DNA of 64,000 nucleotides. Source: JAPLNB01 sp964451955. GTDB lineage: Bacteria > Planctomycetota > Phycisphaerae > Tepidisphaerales > Tepidisphaeraceae. Positions 36,923-45,370 of this stretch are shown here, piece after piece. The number at the start of each line of letters is the position of its first letter. Positions within the stretch are counted from its first letter, which is position 1. The notes under the pieces are model-generated. The model had not been told where the DNA came from, searched no databases, and saw only the letters and a list, made by a program, of their open reading frames with translations. Position numbers and translations under genes: made by a program. The stretch is taken from positions 15,287-79,286 of the forward strand of contig CAYVKG010000010.1 of the NCBI GenBank assembly GCA_964451955.1. The letters are read 5' to 3'.

Positions 36923-38674
36923 ATGAAACGGCTTGTGCTCACACTGATGTTGCTCTTTGGATTGTGTGTCCCGGCGTTTGCCGACGCGACACTGTACGAG
37001 TTCTACAGCCAGAACTGCGGCCCCTGCCGCGAGATGGCGCCCACCGTGCAGGCGATGGTGGATGCTGGCTACCCCGTGCAGCGGATCGACATCGACGTTG
37101 ACCGGGCGATGGCGACCAAATACAAGGTGATTACGGTGCCCGCCTTTGTTGTCGTGGACGAGGGCGTTGTGGTCGAGTATCGAACCGGGCGTGTCGGATT
37201 CTCTGCCCTGCGTGACATGGTGGACAAACACCGCCGACCGTCCGTCCGGGTTGAGGTTCACGGGCTGAGGCAGATTGCCCCTGTTGGGTCGCACTCGTGC
37301 GTCGTCCGTATCGGTTGCGTCACGCCTCGCGGCCATTGCTTTGGCTCGGGAGTGCTCGTCAGGTGGGCGGGGAAGGTGGTGGTGCTCACCGCTCGCCATG
37401 TGGTTAAGGACGCAACGCGCGTCCTTATTCGCCTTGCCACCGGACGCGGACGCGAGGCGTCCGTCATCAAGGTTGACGCCGTATGGGACTGTGCCGTGCT
37501 CCAGCTACGCGGAGACGCAGACGGCATTACCCCCGCCGAGATCGCTTTTGGCAAGGAGGCGAGCCAACAGAAAGGCGAACCCCTGGAGTCTTGCGGCTAT
37601 GGACCCGATGGCACTCTCGCAGCAAATACCGGCGTTTTCCTCGACTACCAGCGTTCCTCGGCAACCCCGGGCGGGCCGGATGATTGGTTTATTCTGTCTG
37701 GCGCTGCTCGCAGTGGTGACTCTGGCGGACCCGTCTTCAACGCCAAAGGGCACGTCGTCGGCATTCTCTGGGGAACGGACGGCTCTAAAGTGGTCGCCGT
37801 TCAGGCCGGTCGAATCCATGCCTTGCTCGCCGTTGCAGTCCCGCCCCGAGTGGAACAAAAGGCCGAACTTGCCATTGGACAGCGACGGCCGACTCCTCCG
37901 ATGTTTGGCGACGGGAGCCGAGGCGGGTGTGGACCCGGCGGGTGCCCCCCCGGTGGATCGGTGGATTCAGCCGCGCCTCCGATTGCAGGCGGTGGAGTGG
38001 ATGTCGCCAATGTCGGGGACGAGGTCAACCGATACATGCTGCCTTTCCGAAACGAGGTGGTCGAGAAACAGAGGGCGACGGACCAGAAGCTCCAAGCGAT
38101 TCAGTCCCAACTCTCCGGGCTTGCCGACTCGCTCAACAAGTCGCAGGCGCAGCCTGTTGTCCCGCCGCCCACGGCACCTGCCGAAGAGAAGCCAGTCGGT
38201 CCTAAGACTGTCGTTGGGAAAATCGCCGACAAGGAGGCGGAGTTCCTCGCTGAACATGGCGGTCCTCTTTCGAGTCGGCTAGCCAAGGCGGCCGACGAGA
38301 ACCTCGACAGCGATAGCGCCGCCATCCGGTTCAAGGGGTTTACCCAAGCCAAGGTGGCGATGCTGGTATTCTTCGTTGGCGTCCTCCTAGTGCTCGGATT
38401 GGGCGTGTTCGTGATTCACCGGATCAACGCCAAGCTACTCCCGAAACTCCAGGAGATGGCGGCCAGGACACCCACTACCATCGACGACAGAATCGTGGGG
38501 AGAATCCAATCCGTTCACGACCGCATTGACGACATCGAGGGTCGCGTGCGGGCGAGGGTGCTGGGGGCCGCGGTCACTGCCGCCGTTCCACAAGCCGCAC
38601 CGCTTGTTCAGGCGGCCACCTTAGCGAGCGAACAGGCACCTGCCAGCGTGGTCGCCAACCCTACGTCAACCTAA
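36923..38674 (+). CDS. Secreted thioredoxin-trypsin fusion with coiled coil and membrane anchor
   Basis: 583 residues. MKRLVLTLMLLFGLCVPAFA is a signal peptide. Residues ~22-110 are a thioredoxin fold with YSQNCGPCREM (CGPC) and the cis-Pro TVPAFVV. Residues ~130-310 are a trypsin-like protease: VLTARHVV (His), WDCAVL (Asp), RSGDSGGPVF (Ser). A Gly/Pro linker, a coiled coil and VAMLVFFVGVLLVLGLGVF follow. The protein would be periplasmic or cell-surface, anchored by its C-terminal helix, combining disulfide chemistry with proteolysis. Role in lysis, exclusion or virion is unknown. AGGAGCTG precedes the ATG. Confidence 0.8.
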   Translation: MKRLVLTLMLLFGLCVPAFADATLYEFYSQNCGPCREMAPTVQAMVDAGYPVQRIDIDVDRAMATKYKVITVPAFVVVDEGVVVEYRTGRVGFSALRDMVDKHRRPSVRVEVHGLRQIAPVGSHSCVVRIGCVTPRGHCFGSGVLVRWAGKVVVLTARHVVKDATRVLIRLATGRGREASVIKVDAVWDCAVLQLRGDADGITPAEIAFGKEASQQKGEPLESCGYGPDGTLAANTGVFLDYQRSSATPGGPDDWFILSGAARSGDSGGPVFNAKGHVVGILWGTDGSKVVAVQAGRIHALLAVAVPPRVEQKAELAIGQRRPTPPMFGDGSRGGCGPGGCPPGGSVDSAAPPIAGGGVDVANVGDEVNRYMLPFRNEVVEKQRATDQKLQAIQSQLSGLADSLNKSQAQPVVPPPTAPAEEKPVGPKTVVGKIADKEAEFLAEHGGPLSSRLAKAADENLDSDSAAIRFKGFTQAKVAMLVFFVGVLLVLGLGVFVIHRINAKLLPKLQEMAARTPTTIDDRIVGRIQSVHDRIDDIEGRVRARVLGAAVTAAVPQAAPLVQAATLASEQAPASVVANPTST

Positions 38675-38717
38675 AGCGCTGACTCACGCTTGCGTGCCTC
38701 CCCCCGGAGGATACACC

Positions 38718-38960
38718 ATGTCCAAATGGAACAAGGTTGTCAGAGAACCGAGCATTCAGGGCATTGGCTTCCGATGCCCTGAATGCCACACCCCAATCGA
38801 ACTCGTCATGGACGACGGAGAGAACGATGGCTATGTCGTTACGGAGGCGGGCAAGGGACGCGGACAAGTCTACCCCGACTATGTCTGCATGCACGAAACC
38901 ATCCCCGGACGTGGAGACTACTGCCACTTCTCGGGACCCATCTGGATTGTCGATTACTGA
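38718..38960 (+). CDS. Small zinc-binding protein
   Basis: 80 residues, MSKWNKVVREPSIQG. GFRCPECHTPIELV and YVCMHETIPGRGDYCHF give four Cys and His ligands. GGAGGATACACC precedes the ATG. Function unknown; lies between the protease fusion and packaging genes. Confidence 0.55.
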   Translation: MSKWNKVVREPSIQGIGFRCPECHTPIELVMDDGENDGYVVTEAGKGRGQVYPDYVCMHETIPGRGDYCHFSGPIWIVDY

Positions 38961-38979
38961 AGATGAAAAGGACGACGGA

Positions 38980-39315
38980 ATGGCGCCGCACGATGCTACC
39001 TTGATGCACTGGCTCAACGAGCGCATGACAGCCCACGAGAGGACGGTGGGCGATGCTGTTCAGTCCCTTGTGGACAAGGTAGACGATGTGAACCGGACGC
39101 TCATCGAGCACGTCGCCACCGAGGACGCCGCCCGCAAGGAACTCGACGACTTCCGCGCCAAGTTCCGCGGCAACGGCAAGCCGGGGTACGACACACGCCT
39201 CGACCGCATCGAGCAGTGGAAGAACCGCATCCAGTGGGTGGGAACCTCGATCGTCGTGCCAGCCGCACTCTACGGCATCTACGCCATTTTCCAGCATCTT
39301 CTCGCGTCCCTATAG
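38980..39315 (+). CDS. Coiled-coil protein with C-terminal membrane helix
   Basis: 111 residues. A long charged coiled coil (MHWLNERMTAHERTVGDAVQ) leads to one membrane segment, GTSIVVPAALYGIYAIFQHL. This plan is common in phage proteins placed near holins or tail tubes; holin or spanin-like function is a possibility. AAGGA precedes the ATG. Confidence 0.55.
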   Translation: MAPHDATLMHWLNERMTAHERTVGDAVQSLVDKVDDVNRTLIEHVATEDAARKELDDFRAKFRGNGKPGYDTRLDRIEQWKNRIQWVGTSIVVPAALYGIYAIFQHLLASL

Positions 39316-39330
39316 GCGGGTTGTCCAAGG

Positions 39331-39951
39331 ATGGACGATGTTGTCACCGTTCAGGTGGAGTCGGAGATTGCGCCGGAGTACCGCCAACTCCTGGAGCAAC
39401 TCGAAGCCTCTGCGCCTCCTGTCAGCGGCAAGGGGTTCGACTACTCGAAGATCAGGGGCACCTTCCGGGGACGCACCGCCAAGGCTATCGTCCTGCACCT
39501 ATCCTGCCAGGGGTGGTCGGTCAAGCAGATCGGAGACGAGATCGGCATCCCAACCACCGTCATCGGCAAGTACCTGTCCGAGGCGATCCAAGAGGCGAGC
39601 CCGATCGAGGATGTCGAGGTGCTCCGCAACTGGGAGTTGCGCAAACTCGACGTTCAAGAGCAATCCTGCTGGGAACAGTTCGAGCGGAGTTGCGAGGACG
39701 CGATCACCACGGAAGAGGGTTCGTCGGAAAAAGGCGGGCACTCCAAGACAGTGCGCAAGGGCCAGTCCGGGAACCCAGCCTACATCAAAGCCCTCGTCGA
39801 AATCTCCAAGCATCGGGCCAAGCTGCTGGGACTGGAAGCACCCAAGCGTCTTGAGGTAGACAAGCGGGAACAGGTGCTCAAGGTGACGCAGGTGGTTGTC
39901 CGAAACCGCGAAGAGGCTGCCGCGGCAGAGGCGGCCGGATTGCTCAAGTAG
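39331..39951 (+). CDS. Terminase small subunit-like protein
   Basis: 206 residues. The N-terminal half has an HTH (QGWSVKQIGDEIGIPTTVIG) for DNA recognition; the C-terminal half is helical and charged, typical for oligomerisation. It directly precedes the large terminase and overlaps nothing, so the assignment rests on position and domain plan rather than a specific motif. AAGG lies close to the ATG. Confidence 0.65.
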   Translation: MDDVVTVQVESEIAPEYRQLLEQLEASAPPVSGKGFDYSKIRGTFRGRTAKAIVLHLSCQGWSVKQIGDEIGIPTTVIGKYLSEAIQEASPIEDVEVLRNWELRKLDVQEQSCWEQFERSCEDAITTEEGSSEKGGHSKTVRKGQSGNPAYIKALVEISKHRAKLLGLEAPKRLEVDKREQVLKVTQVVVRNREEAAAAEAAGLLK

Positions 39952-39960
39952 GAGCCAAGG

Positions 39961-41241
39961 ATGGCGCAGAAGGGGGCACGATCCGCATACCAGCCGAAGC
40001 AGGAGGCTGTCGCTGCGCCCTCCGGGGAAGTCTCCATCCCCATGCACCAAGTGCAGGCTGAATTTGTGGCCTGCCATAAACCATACAAAGCCTATGTGGG
40101 AGGCATAGGTTCTGGGAAGAGTCACATCGGCGCTTACGACCTTCTGATCTCCGCCGAACCGGGTTCGCTCAATTCCGTGGTTGCCCCAACCTACCGGATG
40201 CTGTCGGACTCCACAAAGCGATCATTCATTGAGTTGGCCACCAAGCTCGGACTCTGGAATGAATCACAGCATCGCGTCACTGACAATCAGGCGATGCTCA
40301 ACAACGGGGTGGAGATTCTATTCCGTTCTGGGGACAACCCCAACAGTTTGCGTGGCCCCAGCCTTCGCCGCGTCTGGATGGACGAGGCAGGACTCATGGA
40401 CGAGAGCGTATTCAACGTCATGATTGGGCGTCTACGGTTCGGACGCCAGATGGGATCGCTCACCGCCACGTTCACTCCGCAGGGCAAGGAGCATTGGACT
40501 TATCGACTGTTCGCGGACGAGACGAATCCGAACGTCGCCCTGTTCAGAAGTTCTACGAAGGACAATCCATTCCTTGCCCGCGAGTTCTATGACAACCTAC
40601 TGCTCCAGTACGGCAAGGGGCAGGGTGGATTACTCCGGGCACGTCAGGAACTTGAGGGCGACTTCGTTGTCGTCGAGGGTGCCGAGTGGGGCGCTGAGTT
40701 CTTCACCAAGGAGTTCTGGTTCAACCAATGGCCGGAAGATCGGGAAGCCATCCGGGTTGTTCACCTCGATTCATCCAAGGGCGTTGGGGGCAAGAGTGGC
40801 GACTACTCCTGCTTCTGCAAGCTCATGTACAGCAAGGGCTTGCTGTACGTGGAATTCGACATGGACAACCAACGCAATGCGTCCGGCATGGCCGCCAGAG
40901 CCGTCGAGATCCAGCAGGAGTTCCGCCCCCAGGTGTTCGGCGTCGAGGCGGAATTCGGGGGCGACGTGCTGGTGGACGACCTCCAGAACAGGGCCGAAGC
41001 GGCGGGTATCCTCATGCCGCTTGCGCTCGTCCCCACCGGCGGGCACAACAAGGAAGTCCGTATCCGTCGCCTGACTCCGTTCGTCACCCGTGGTATGTTG
41101 CGGTTCATGAACAACGAGCAGACGAGGATCGGTGTGTGCCAGATGGAGGCGTTCCCACACGGGGAGCACGACGATGCCCCCGATGCCCTAGAGGGCGCGA
41201 CGAGGATTATCAACGAGGGGATCGCCCAACCAACCGAGTAG
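39961..41241 (+). CDS. Terminase large subunit
   Basis: 426 residues. VGGIGSGKSHIGA (residues 46-58) is Walker A, RRVWMDEAG Walker B, and TATFTPQGKEHW the coupling region. The nuclease part has VVHLDSSKG and HDDAPDALEGATRI, the acidic metal site of RNase H-like terminases. It packages DNA into proheads using ATP and cuts concatemers. GGAGCCAAGG precedes the ATG. Its stop abuts a copy of the dispersed palindrome. Confidence 0.95.
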   Translation: MAQKGARSAYQPKQEAVAAPSGEVSIPMHQVQAEFVACHKPYKAYVGGIGSGKSHIGAYDLLISAEPGSLNSVVAPTYRMLSDSTKRSFIELATKLGLWNESQHRVTDNQAMLNNGVEILFRSGDNPNSLRGPSLRRVWMDEAGLMDESVFNVMIGRLRFGRQMGSLTATFTPQGKEHWTYRLFADETNPNVALFRSSTKDNPFLAREFYDNLLLQYGKGQGGLLRARQELEGDFVVVEGAEWGAEFFTKEFWFNQWPEDREAIRVVHLDSSKGVGGKSGDYSCFCKLMYSKGLLYVEFDMDNQRNASGMAARAVEIQQEFRPQVFGVEAEFGGDVLVDDLQNRAEAAGILMPLALVPTGGHNKEVRIRRLTPFVTRGMLRFMNNEQTRIGVCQMEAFPHGEHDDAPDALEGATRIINEGIAQPTE

Positions 41242-41242
41242 C

Positions 41243-41271
41243 TACTGACACAAAACCGTTTCGCGTCACCA
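41243..41271. repeat. Dispersed palindrome copy 4
   Basis: TACTGACACAAAACCGTTTC then GCGTCACCA: the left arm matches the 14333 copy, the right arm has drifted. It fills the 47-base gap between terminase and portal genes. Confidence 0.65.
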
Positions 41272-41288
41272 CACTTATGGGTGGAATC

Positions 41289-43517
41289 ATGGCAAATGGA
41301 TTTGCCGACAACGTCGAGGTGGAACTCAACCGGCTTGCCGAACAGATCAAGGGACTGCGGGAAACCGCCGAGAAAGAACTCAAGTCCCTGTCCGAGGGCT
41401 GGTACGACGACTACATGAACTTCTCGGACCTCGCGGATTCCGCCCTCTGGGACCGCGACGGCACGGGCGACTACAGCAAGCTCTGGATGGGCGGGTTCAA
41501 CTACCAGAGTGCGTTTTCGATGGCGTTCACCAGGCCATCGGACACCGCCACCGCCTACATCATGGAGGCGCAGCGGCGCATGATCGTCGCCGCGTCTCGT
41601 GCTTTCTGCCGCCTCAACCCCTACTGGCTGGCGATCAAGAATGCCCGCATCGCCTACAACGTCGGTACGGGGCACACGTACTCCATCGTTGCCCGCCAGC
41701 ACGGGGAGTCCGTCGAGGAGGGCCTAGACAAGAAGTGCATGAAGGAGATCACCGACTTCATTCGGGCGAACAAATACCGGAAGCGTCAAGGCGAAAAAGT
41801 GACGCGCGGCGACCGGGACGGAGAGTGGTTCCTTCGCCTCTACGATGACAACCCGGATGGCATCCTCCGTGTCCGGTTTGTTGAACCCATCGCCATCCAA
41901 GACCCGCCGGGCATGGGACCGCAGGACTCCGTCTGGTTCGGCATTCAGTTCGACGAGTACAACTACGAGGAGGCGATCGGCTACTACATCCGGCCCGTGA
42001 CCGCTGACGGCCGAATGCTCGATGCGGGTGAGATCGACCAATGGAAAACCATGGTCCCCGCCGAGGAGATCCAGCACGGCAAGTACAACGTGGATATCTC
42101 CAGTCCCCGCGGAGTTCCGACCACCTACGCCCTGCGTGGTCCTCTATCCCAAGCCTCGGCCACCGCCGGGAGCATGGGCAAACAGGTTGACATCCGCACC
42201 CGTATCGCCGCCATCTGGACGCAGGTGAACGGGACCGCCAGTCAGATTCAGGGGCTTCTCCTCGGCAACCGGGCCGGCCAGGTACAGGCGGCCGGTGGGC
42301 GGGTCCTTAACGCCTTCCAGTACCCCCCAGGCAGCATCGTCAACACCAACGACCAACGCAAGCTGGAATTCCCCGCCCCGCACCTGGAGACGGACAAGAT
42401 CGTCACCTCCGTCAAGACGGACCTTCAGGCTGCGGCGGCTGCCCTGGGGTTTGCCGACTTCGTTCTGTCCGCCGACAGCAAGGTGTCGTTCGCTGGCGCC
42501 CTCGTCAAGGAGGGGCCGATGGACAAGGCGGTCGGATGCACCCAGCAAGACCTGATCGACGACGACATCTACATCCTGGAGCGGGCTCTGGTTCACGCAG
42601 CCAAGAAGGGGCGACTCCCCAAGGACGTGCTTGAGAAAGTTGCCATCAACGTGCAGGCACCCAACGCTATCGAGCGCACGAGGATTCAGGACGCTCAGGC
42701 CGACGAGATTTACCTCCGCTGCGGTGCCCTTAGCCGTCAGTCCATGGCCGAGCGCGGTGGATTCGACTGGGCAGTGGAGAATCCCCGCATCGAGGACGAT
42801 CCCCCGCCGCCGTATGCCGCAGCCAAGGCCGGTGCGGAGAACGCCGAGAAACTCGCGAAGGCGCCGATACCAGACCCCAACGCTGGTGGAGGAGGCTTCG
42901 ACAACAAGCGGAGCAACCAAGCGCCATTGAATGCCAAGCCCACCGGGCGCGGCGTGCCGCCGGGTAAAGAGCCCGGCCCGAGCCAGAACCCACAAAAAAC
43001 CGGCGAGGAGTTGGAGGAGCATTCCAGCGATGAACGATCCAAGGAAAAGCCGACCGGCGAAGACATGCGCATGGCAAACATCCTGCTGCCCCAAAGCTGG
43101 CACGAAGCCATCAAGCAGCAAATCCTCGCCCTCCCCGCTTCCGCGAACGTGCCCCGCGATTCAGCCGTCACGACTTATGAGCCGGGGGTTAAGGGTAGCC
43201 GCCTCGGTGTGGTCAACGGCGAAGAGGTGTGGGCCGTTGACATGCGAGCACTGTCGGTGAAACACGACATCCCCGACTTGGTGGTAGCCGGCAACAGTGA
43301 GAAGTGGCCGTCCATTCCCAAGGACAGGATCGTCGTAGACTGGAGTTTCGAGCCGCGTGACCGGGCGTGCGACCTCTACCACGAGATCATCGAGGAGGCG
43401 CTCATGTCCCTCGGTGGGTGGGGATACGCCCGTGCCCACCGGGTTGCCAATTATTTTGAGATGGAATGGCTCTTGACATTGCGGCCGGAACTGGCTACAC
43501 TCAGACAAAATGGATAG
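41289..43517 (+). CDS. Portal protein with C-terminal HExxE-like extension
   Basis: 742 residues from ATG 41289, which has a GGTGG site; another ATG at 41277 has none. The first ~560 residues follow phage portals: RRMIVAASRAFCRLNPYWLA, then EYNYEEAIGYYIRPV, and the aromatic and charged stem. A Pro/Gly-rich linker leads to a ~145-residue tail with VVDWSFEPRDRACDLYHEII, then EEALMSLGGWGYARAHR, a small domain I have seen as a separate phage protein. It may be a metal site or a scaffold. Position right after the terminase supports the call. Confidence 0.85.
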   Translation: MANGFADNVEVELNRLAEQIKGLRETAEKELKSLSEGWYDDYMNFSDLADSALWDRDGTGDYSKLWMGGFNYQSAFSMAFTRPSDTATAYIMEAQRRMIVAASRAFCRLNPYWLAIKNARIAYNVGTGHTYSIVARQHGESVEEGLDKKCMKEITDFIRANKYRKRQGEKVTRGDRDGEWFLRLYDDNPDGILRVRFVEPIAIQDPPGMGPQDSVWFGIQFDEYNYEEAIGYYIRPVTADGRMLDAGEIDQWKTMVPAEEIQHGKYNVDISSPRGVPTTYALRGPLSQASATAGSMGKQVDIRTRIAAIWTQVNGTASQIQGLLLGNRAGQVQAAGGRVLNAFQYPPGSIVNTNDQRKLEFPAPHLETDKIVTSVKTDLQAAAAALGFADFVLSADSKVSFAGALVKEGPMDKAVGCTQQDLIDDDIYILERALVHAAKKGRLPKDVLEKVAINVQAPNAIERTRIQDAQADEIYLRCGALSRQSMAERGGFDWAVENPRIEDDPPPPYAAAKAGAENAEKLAKAPIPDPNAGGGGFDNKRSNQAPLNAKPTGRGVPPGKEPGPSQNPQKTGEELEEHSSDERSKEKPTGEDMRMANILLPQSWHEAIKQQILALPASANVPRDSAVTTYEPGVKGSRLGVVNGEEVWAVDMRALSVKHDIPDLVVAGNSEKWPSIPKDRIVVDWSFEPRDRACDLYHEIIEEALMSLGGWGYARAHRVANYFEMEWLLTLRPELATLRQNG

Positions 43518-43603
43518 CTCAGTCATGGGCGTCGGACGCCCCGAGGTGGGACGCGGTGATTCAGTCGTGGCAGACTGGATGCGGAATCGAGTACGCAGCC
43601 TAA
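43466..43603 (+). CDS. Small protein overlapping the portal end
   Basis: 45 residues, MALDIAAGTGYTQTKWIAQS ... ending TGCGIEYAA. It starts inside the last codons of the portal gene in another frame. No clear Shine-Dalgarno, so coupling is presumed. The Trp-rich composition looks protein-like rather than random. No family recognised. Confidence 0.35.
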   Translation: MALDIAAGTGYTQTKWIAQSWASDAPRWDAVIQSWQTGCGIEYAA

Positions 43604-43660
43604 GCCGCTAGTAGCCCACTAGTGTCAAGATGGAGGTTGGTTCAACTCCAACGCTGAGCA
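43517..43660 (+). other. tRNA-like acceptor and T-arm with long insert
   Basis: GCTCAGT (43517-43523) pairs with GCTGAGC (43653-43659); just before it is a perfect T-arm, GTTGG-TTCAACT-CCAAC. A D-arm-like hairpin GGGC-GTCGGAC-GCCC lies near the 5' end. About 90 bases then replace the anticodon region. It overlaps the 43466-43603 frame, so a decayed or coincidental element is possible. Confidence 0.25.
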
Positions 43661-43701
43661 CTCGATAAACTCAGGAAAAACCAACCCACAGGAGACGAAC
43701 C

Positions 43702-44172
43702 GTGCAAGGCAACCCCAGAATCGTGTCCGCCCTCGACGGACTGCTCGCCCAAGAGTTGAGCGCCGTAAACCAGTACATCGTCCACAGCGAGATGGCTGGC
43801 AACTGGGGGTATGACGCCCTCCGTGGCTACATCTTCGGGCGGGCGCTCACGGAGATGCAACATGCCGAGCGGCTCATCGAACGCATCCTGTTCCTGGAGG
43901 GCATCCCCACCGTCTCGAACGCCCCGCAGGTCAAGATCGGCAAGGACGTGCCGCAGATGTTCGCGTTTGACCACGAGTCGGAGAAGCAGGCGATTGCGTC
44001 GTACAACCTCGCCATCGCCCTCTGCATCGAGGAAAAGGACGCCGCCACCCGCAAGGTGCTCCAGAAGATCCTCAAGGATGAGGACGACCACATCAACGCC
44101 ATCGAGGAGCGTCAGGCGCAGATTCGTCAGATGGGGACAGACGTTTTTCTGTCCACGCAGGTTGGAGACTGA
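43702..44172 (+). CDS. bfr: Bacterioferritin
   Basis: 156 residues from GTG with AGGAGA upstream; the usual length is near 158. All ferroxidase ligands are present in register with the enteric protein: E18, E51, H54, E94, E127 and H130, and M52 (TEMQHAERL) is the heme ligand. It should form a 24-subunit iron store that oxidises Fe(II). Placement straight after the portal is unusual. It may protect the infected cell from oxidative damage or be packaged. Confidence 0.9.
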   Translation: MQGNPRIVSALDGLLAQELSAVNQYIVHSEMAGNWGYDALRGYIFGRALTEMQHAERLIERILFLEGIPTVSNAPQVKIGKDVPQMFAFDHESEKQAIASYNLAIALCIEEKDAATRKVLQKILKDEDDHINAIEERQAQIRQMGTDVFLSTQVGD

Positions 44173-44189
44173 CGGTTCTGTGGTATAAT
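44162..44189 (+). promoter_or_regulatory. Probable promoter
   Basis: TATAAT (44184-44189) shares CTGTGGTATAAT with the promoter at 35543. The -35 (TTGGAG, 16-base spacer) is weak. It lies 20 bases before the ATG at 44210. Confidence 0.5.
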
Positions 44190-44209
44190 CAGACAGCCAG
44201 GAGGAGACC

Positions 44210-44407
44210 ATGCAAACCCAAAGCAAGCGCATCCGAACTCGTCTCTACGCCAAAGTCCGCCAGCAGGCGGCAAGGATCGAGCAGTTGGAGACTGCCATTC
44301 GAGGCGTCCAACTCAAGCCGCCGGAATACCCGGAGCGCCGTGCCGCGCGAACCAAGCGGCAGAAGATGCAGCGACTTATTGCCTTAGCGGGGAGGACAAA
44401 GACATGA
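44210..44407 (+). CDS. Small basic coiled-coil protein
   Basis: 65 residues, MQTQSKRIRTRLYAKVRQQA. Strongly basic and helical; ends RLIALAGRTKT. AGGAGGA precedes the ATG and a promoter lies just upstream. Overlaps the next gene by ATGA. No family recognised. Confidence 0.55.
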   Translation: MQTQSKRIRTRLYAKVRQQAARIEQLETAIRGVQLKPPEYPERRAARTKRQKMQRLIALAGRTKT

Positions 44408-44733
44408 ACCGAAGGCTATTCCTTCTCGGTGCCTGCGCATTGATGCCAGCGTTTCATGCTGTCGCATCACGCGCAGTTCCACAGAACCTCGACACGAATG
44501 CAAGGCTGAGAACGGTGTGGCGATACGACGCCGATGGACACAAAGTCCGAACCGTTCGCATGCGAAACCTGAACGTCGGTGACATCTTTGCCATGGAAGA
44601 CCAGTGCGACCCCTCCGGGTATGCAACAAATACTCTCGGAGGATTCTGGATGGTTGCCACAAGCCAACCGAGGGTTCTTCCTAATGGAGTTTGGGAGATA
44701 TCCGCTGTGGCATACGAAGAGACACCAGTATGA
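44404..44733 (+). CDS. Secreted small protein
   Basis: 109 residues. MNRRLFLLGACALMPAFHAV is a signal peptide with a twin Arg. The mature part has strands (ARLRTVWRYDADGHKVRTVR) and a GDIFAMED motif seen in small phage beta-barrels. Likely exported; function unknown. Confidence 0.55.
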   Translation: MNRRLFLLGACALMPAFHAVASRAVPQNLDTNARLRTVWRYDADGHKVRTVRMRNLNVGDIFAMEDQCDPSGYATNTLGGFWMVATSQPRVLPNGVWEISAVAYEETPV

Positions 44734-45035
44734 AACGCCGCGTCTGTCTCATGACCGTCGCCAACGATCTCGTCAGTACCATCGTCGGGATGCTGCCATC
44801 AGGCGTGATGGTGGCGGATTCCCGTGAGAGCTTCGAGCGGGCGTCAACAGTATTGAAGCTCACAGGGCCGGGACTACCAGCCTGGTGCGAGGAGCCGCCC
44901 AATGGCGAGGAGTACGTGCAAGCATCCGCCGCCATCGGCAATGGAACGTTCACGATTGTCCCTTGTCACAACCTTTGGCCGCCTAAGCGATCCGCCATCG
45001 AGCGGCTGCTGGAGGGTGGAAGCAACCAAAACTAG
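44730..45035 (+). CDS. Hypothetical protein
   Basis: 101 residues, MKRRVCLMTVANDLVSTIVG. ATGA overlap upstream. Reads as a small alpha/beta fold with a Cys-Pro region (LPAWCEEPPNGEEY). No family recognised. Confidence 0.5.
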   Translation: MKRRVCLMTVANDLVSTIVGMLPSGVMVADSRESFERASTVLKLTGPGLPAWCEEPPNGEEYVQASAAIGNGTFTIVPCHNLWPPKRSAIERLLEGGSNQN

Positions 45036-45043
45036 GAGGAGCT

Positions 45044-45370
45044 ATGGAAGTCAACTTCGCACAACTTGAGCCCATCGGCGACTACGTCGTCATCAAACGG
45101 AACCCCAAGCCCGAGCAACAGGAAGGCAAGATCGTGCTGCCCGACGCCTTTGCCGACAAGAACACCTACGGCACAGTCGTCGCCGTGGGGCCGGGATTAC
45201 TCCGCATCAATCCCTTACCGGACAGCGACAGGGTGCCCATGCAGTGCAAGGTGGGCGACACCGTCATCATGCCGCACGAAGAGAACGTCCAACTCGACCC
45301 GGACGACCGGACCTCCATGGTGCTCGTTGTCCACGAGAACTCCATCCCGTTCATCTGGCACAAGGCATGA
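45044..45370 (+). CDS. groES: GroES-like co-chaperonin
   Basis: 108 residues. LEPIGDYVVIKRNPKPEQQE, then GKIVLPDAFADKNTYGTVVA and VGDTVIMPHEENVQL follow the GroES beta-barrel; the short segment after PDA is the mobile loop that contacts GroEL. Phage GroES homologues replace the host cap to fold large capsid proteins (T4 gp31). AGGAGGAG precedes the ATG. Confidence 0.85.
   Translation: MEVNFAQLEPIGDYVVIKRNPKPEQQEGKIVLPDAFADKNTYGTVVAVGPGLLRINPLPDSDRVPMQCKVGDTVIMPHEENVQLDPDDRTSMVLVVHENSIPFIWHKA

Noticed and set aside
37275..38282. 335-residue plus-strand frame inside the thioredoxin-trypsin gene
   Set aside because: The main frame keeps all catalytic residues; the alternative is Arg/Ser-rich and has no binding site.
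43525..43611. 28-codon frame MGVGRPEVGRGD in the portal-bacterioferritin gap
   Set aside because: No binding site, and it overlaps the more protein-like 45-residue frame and the tRNA-like element.
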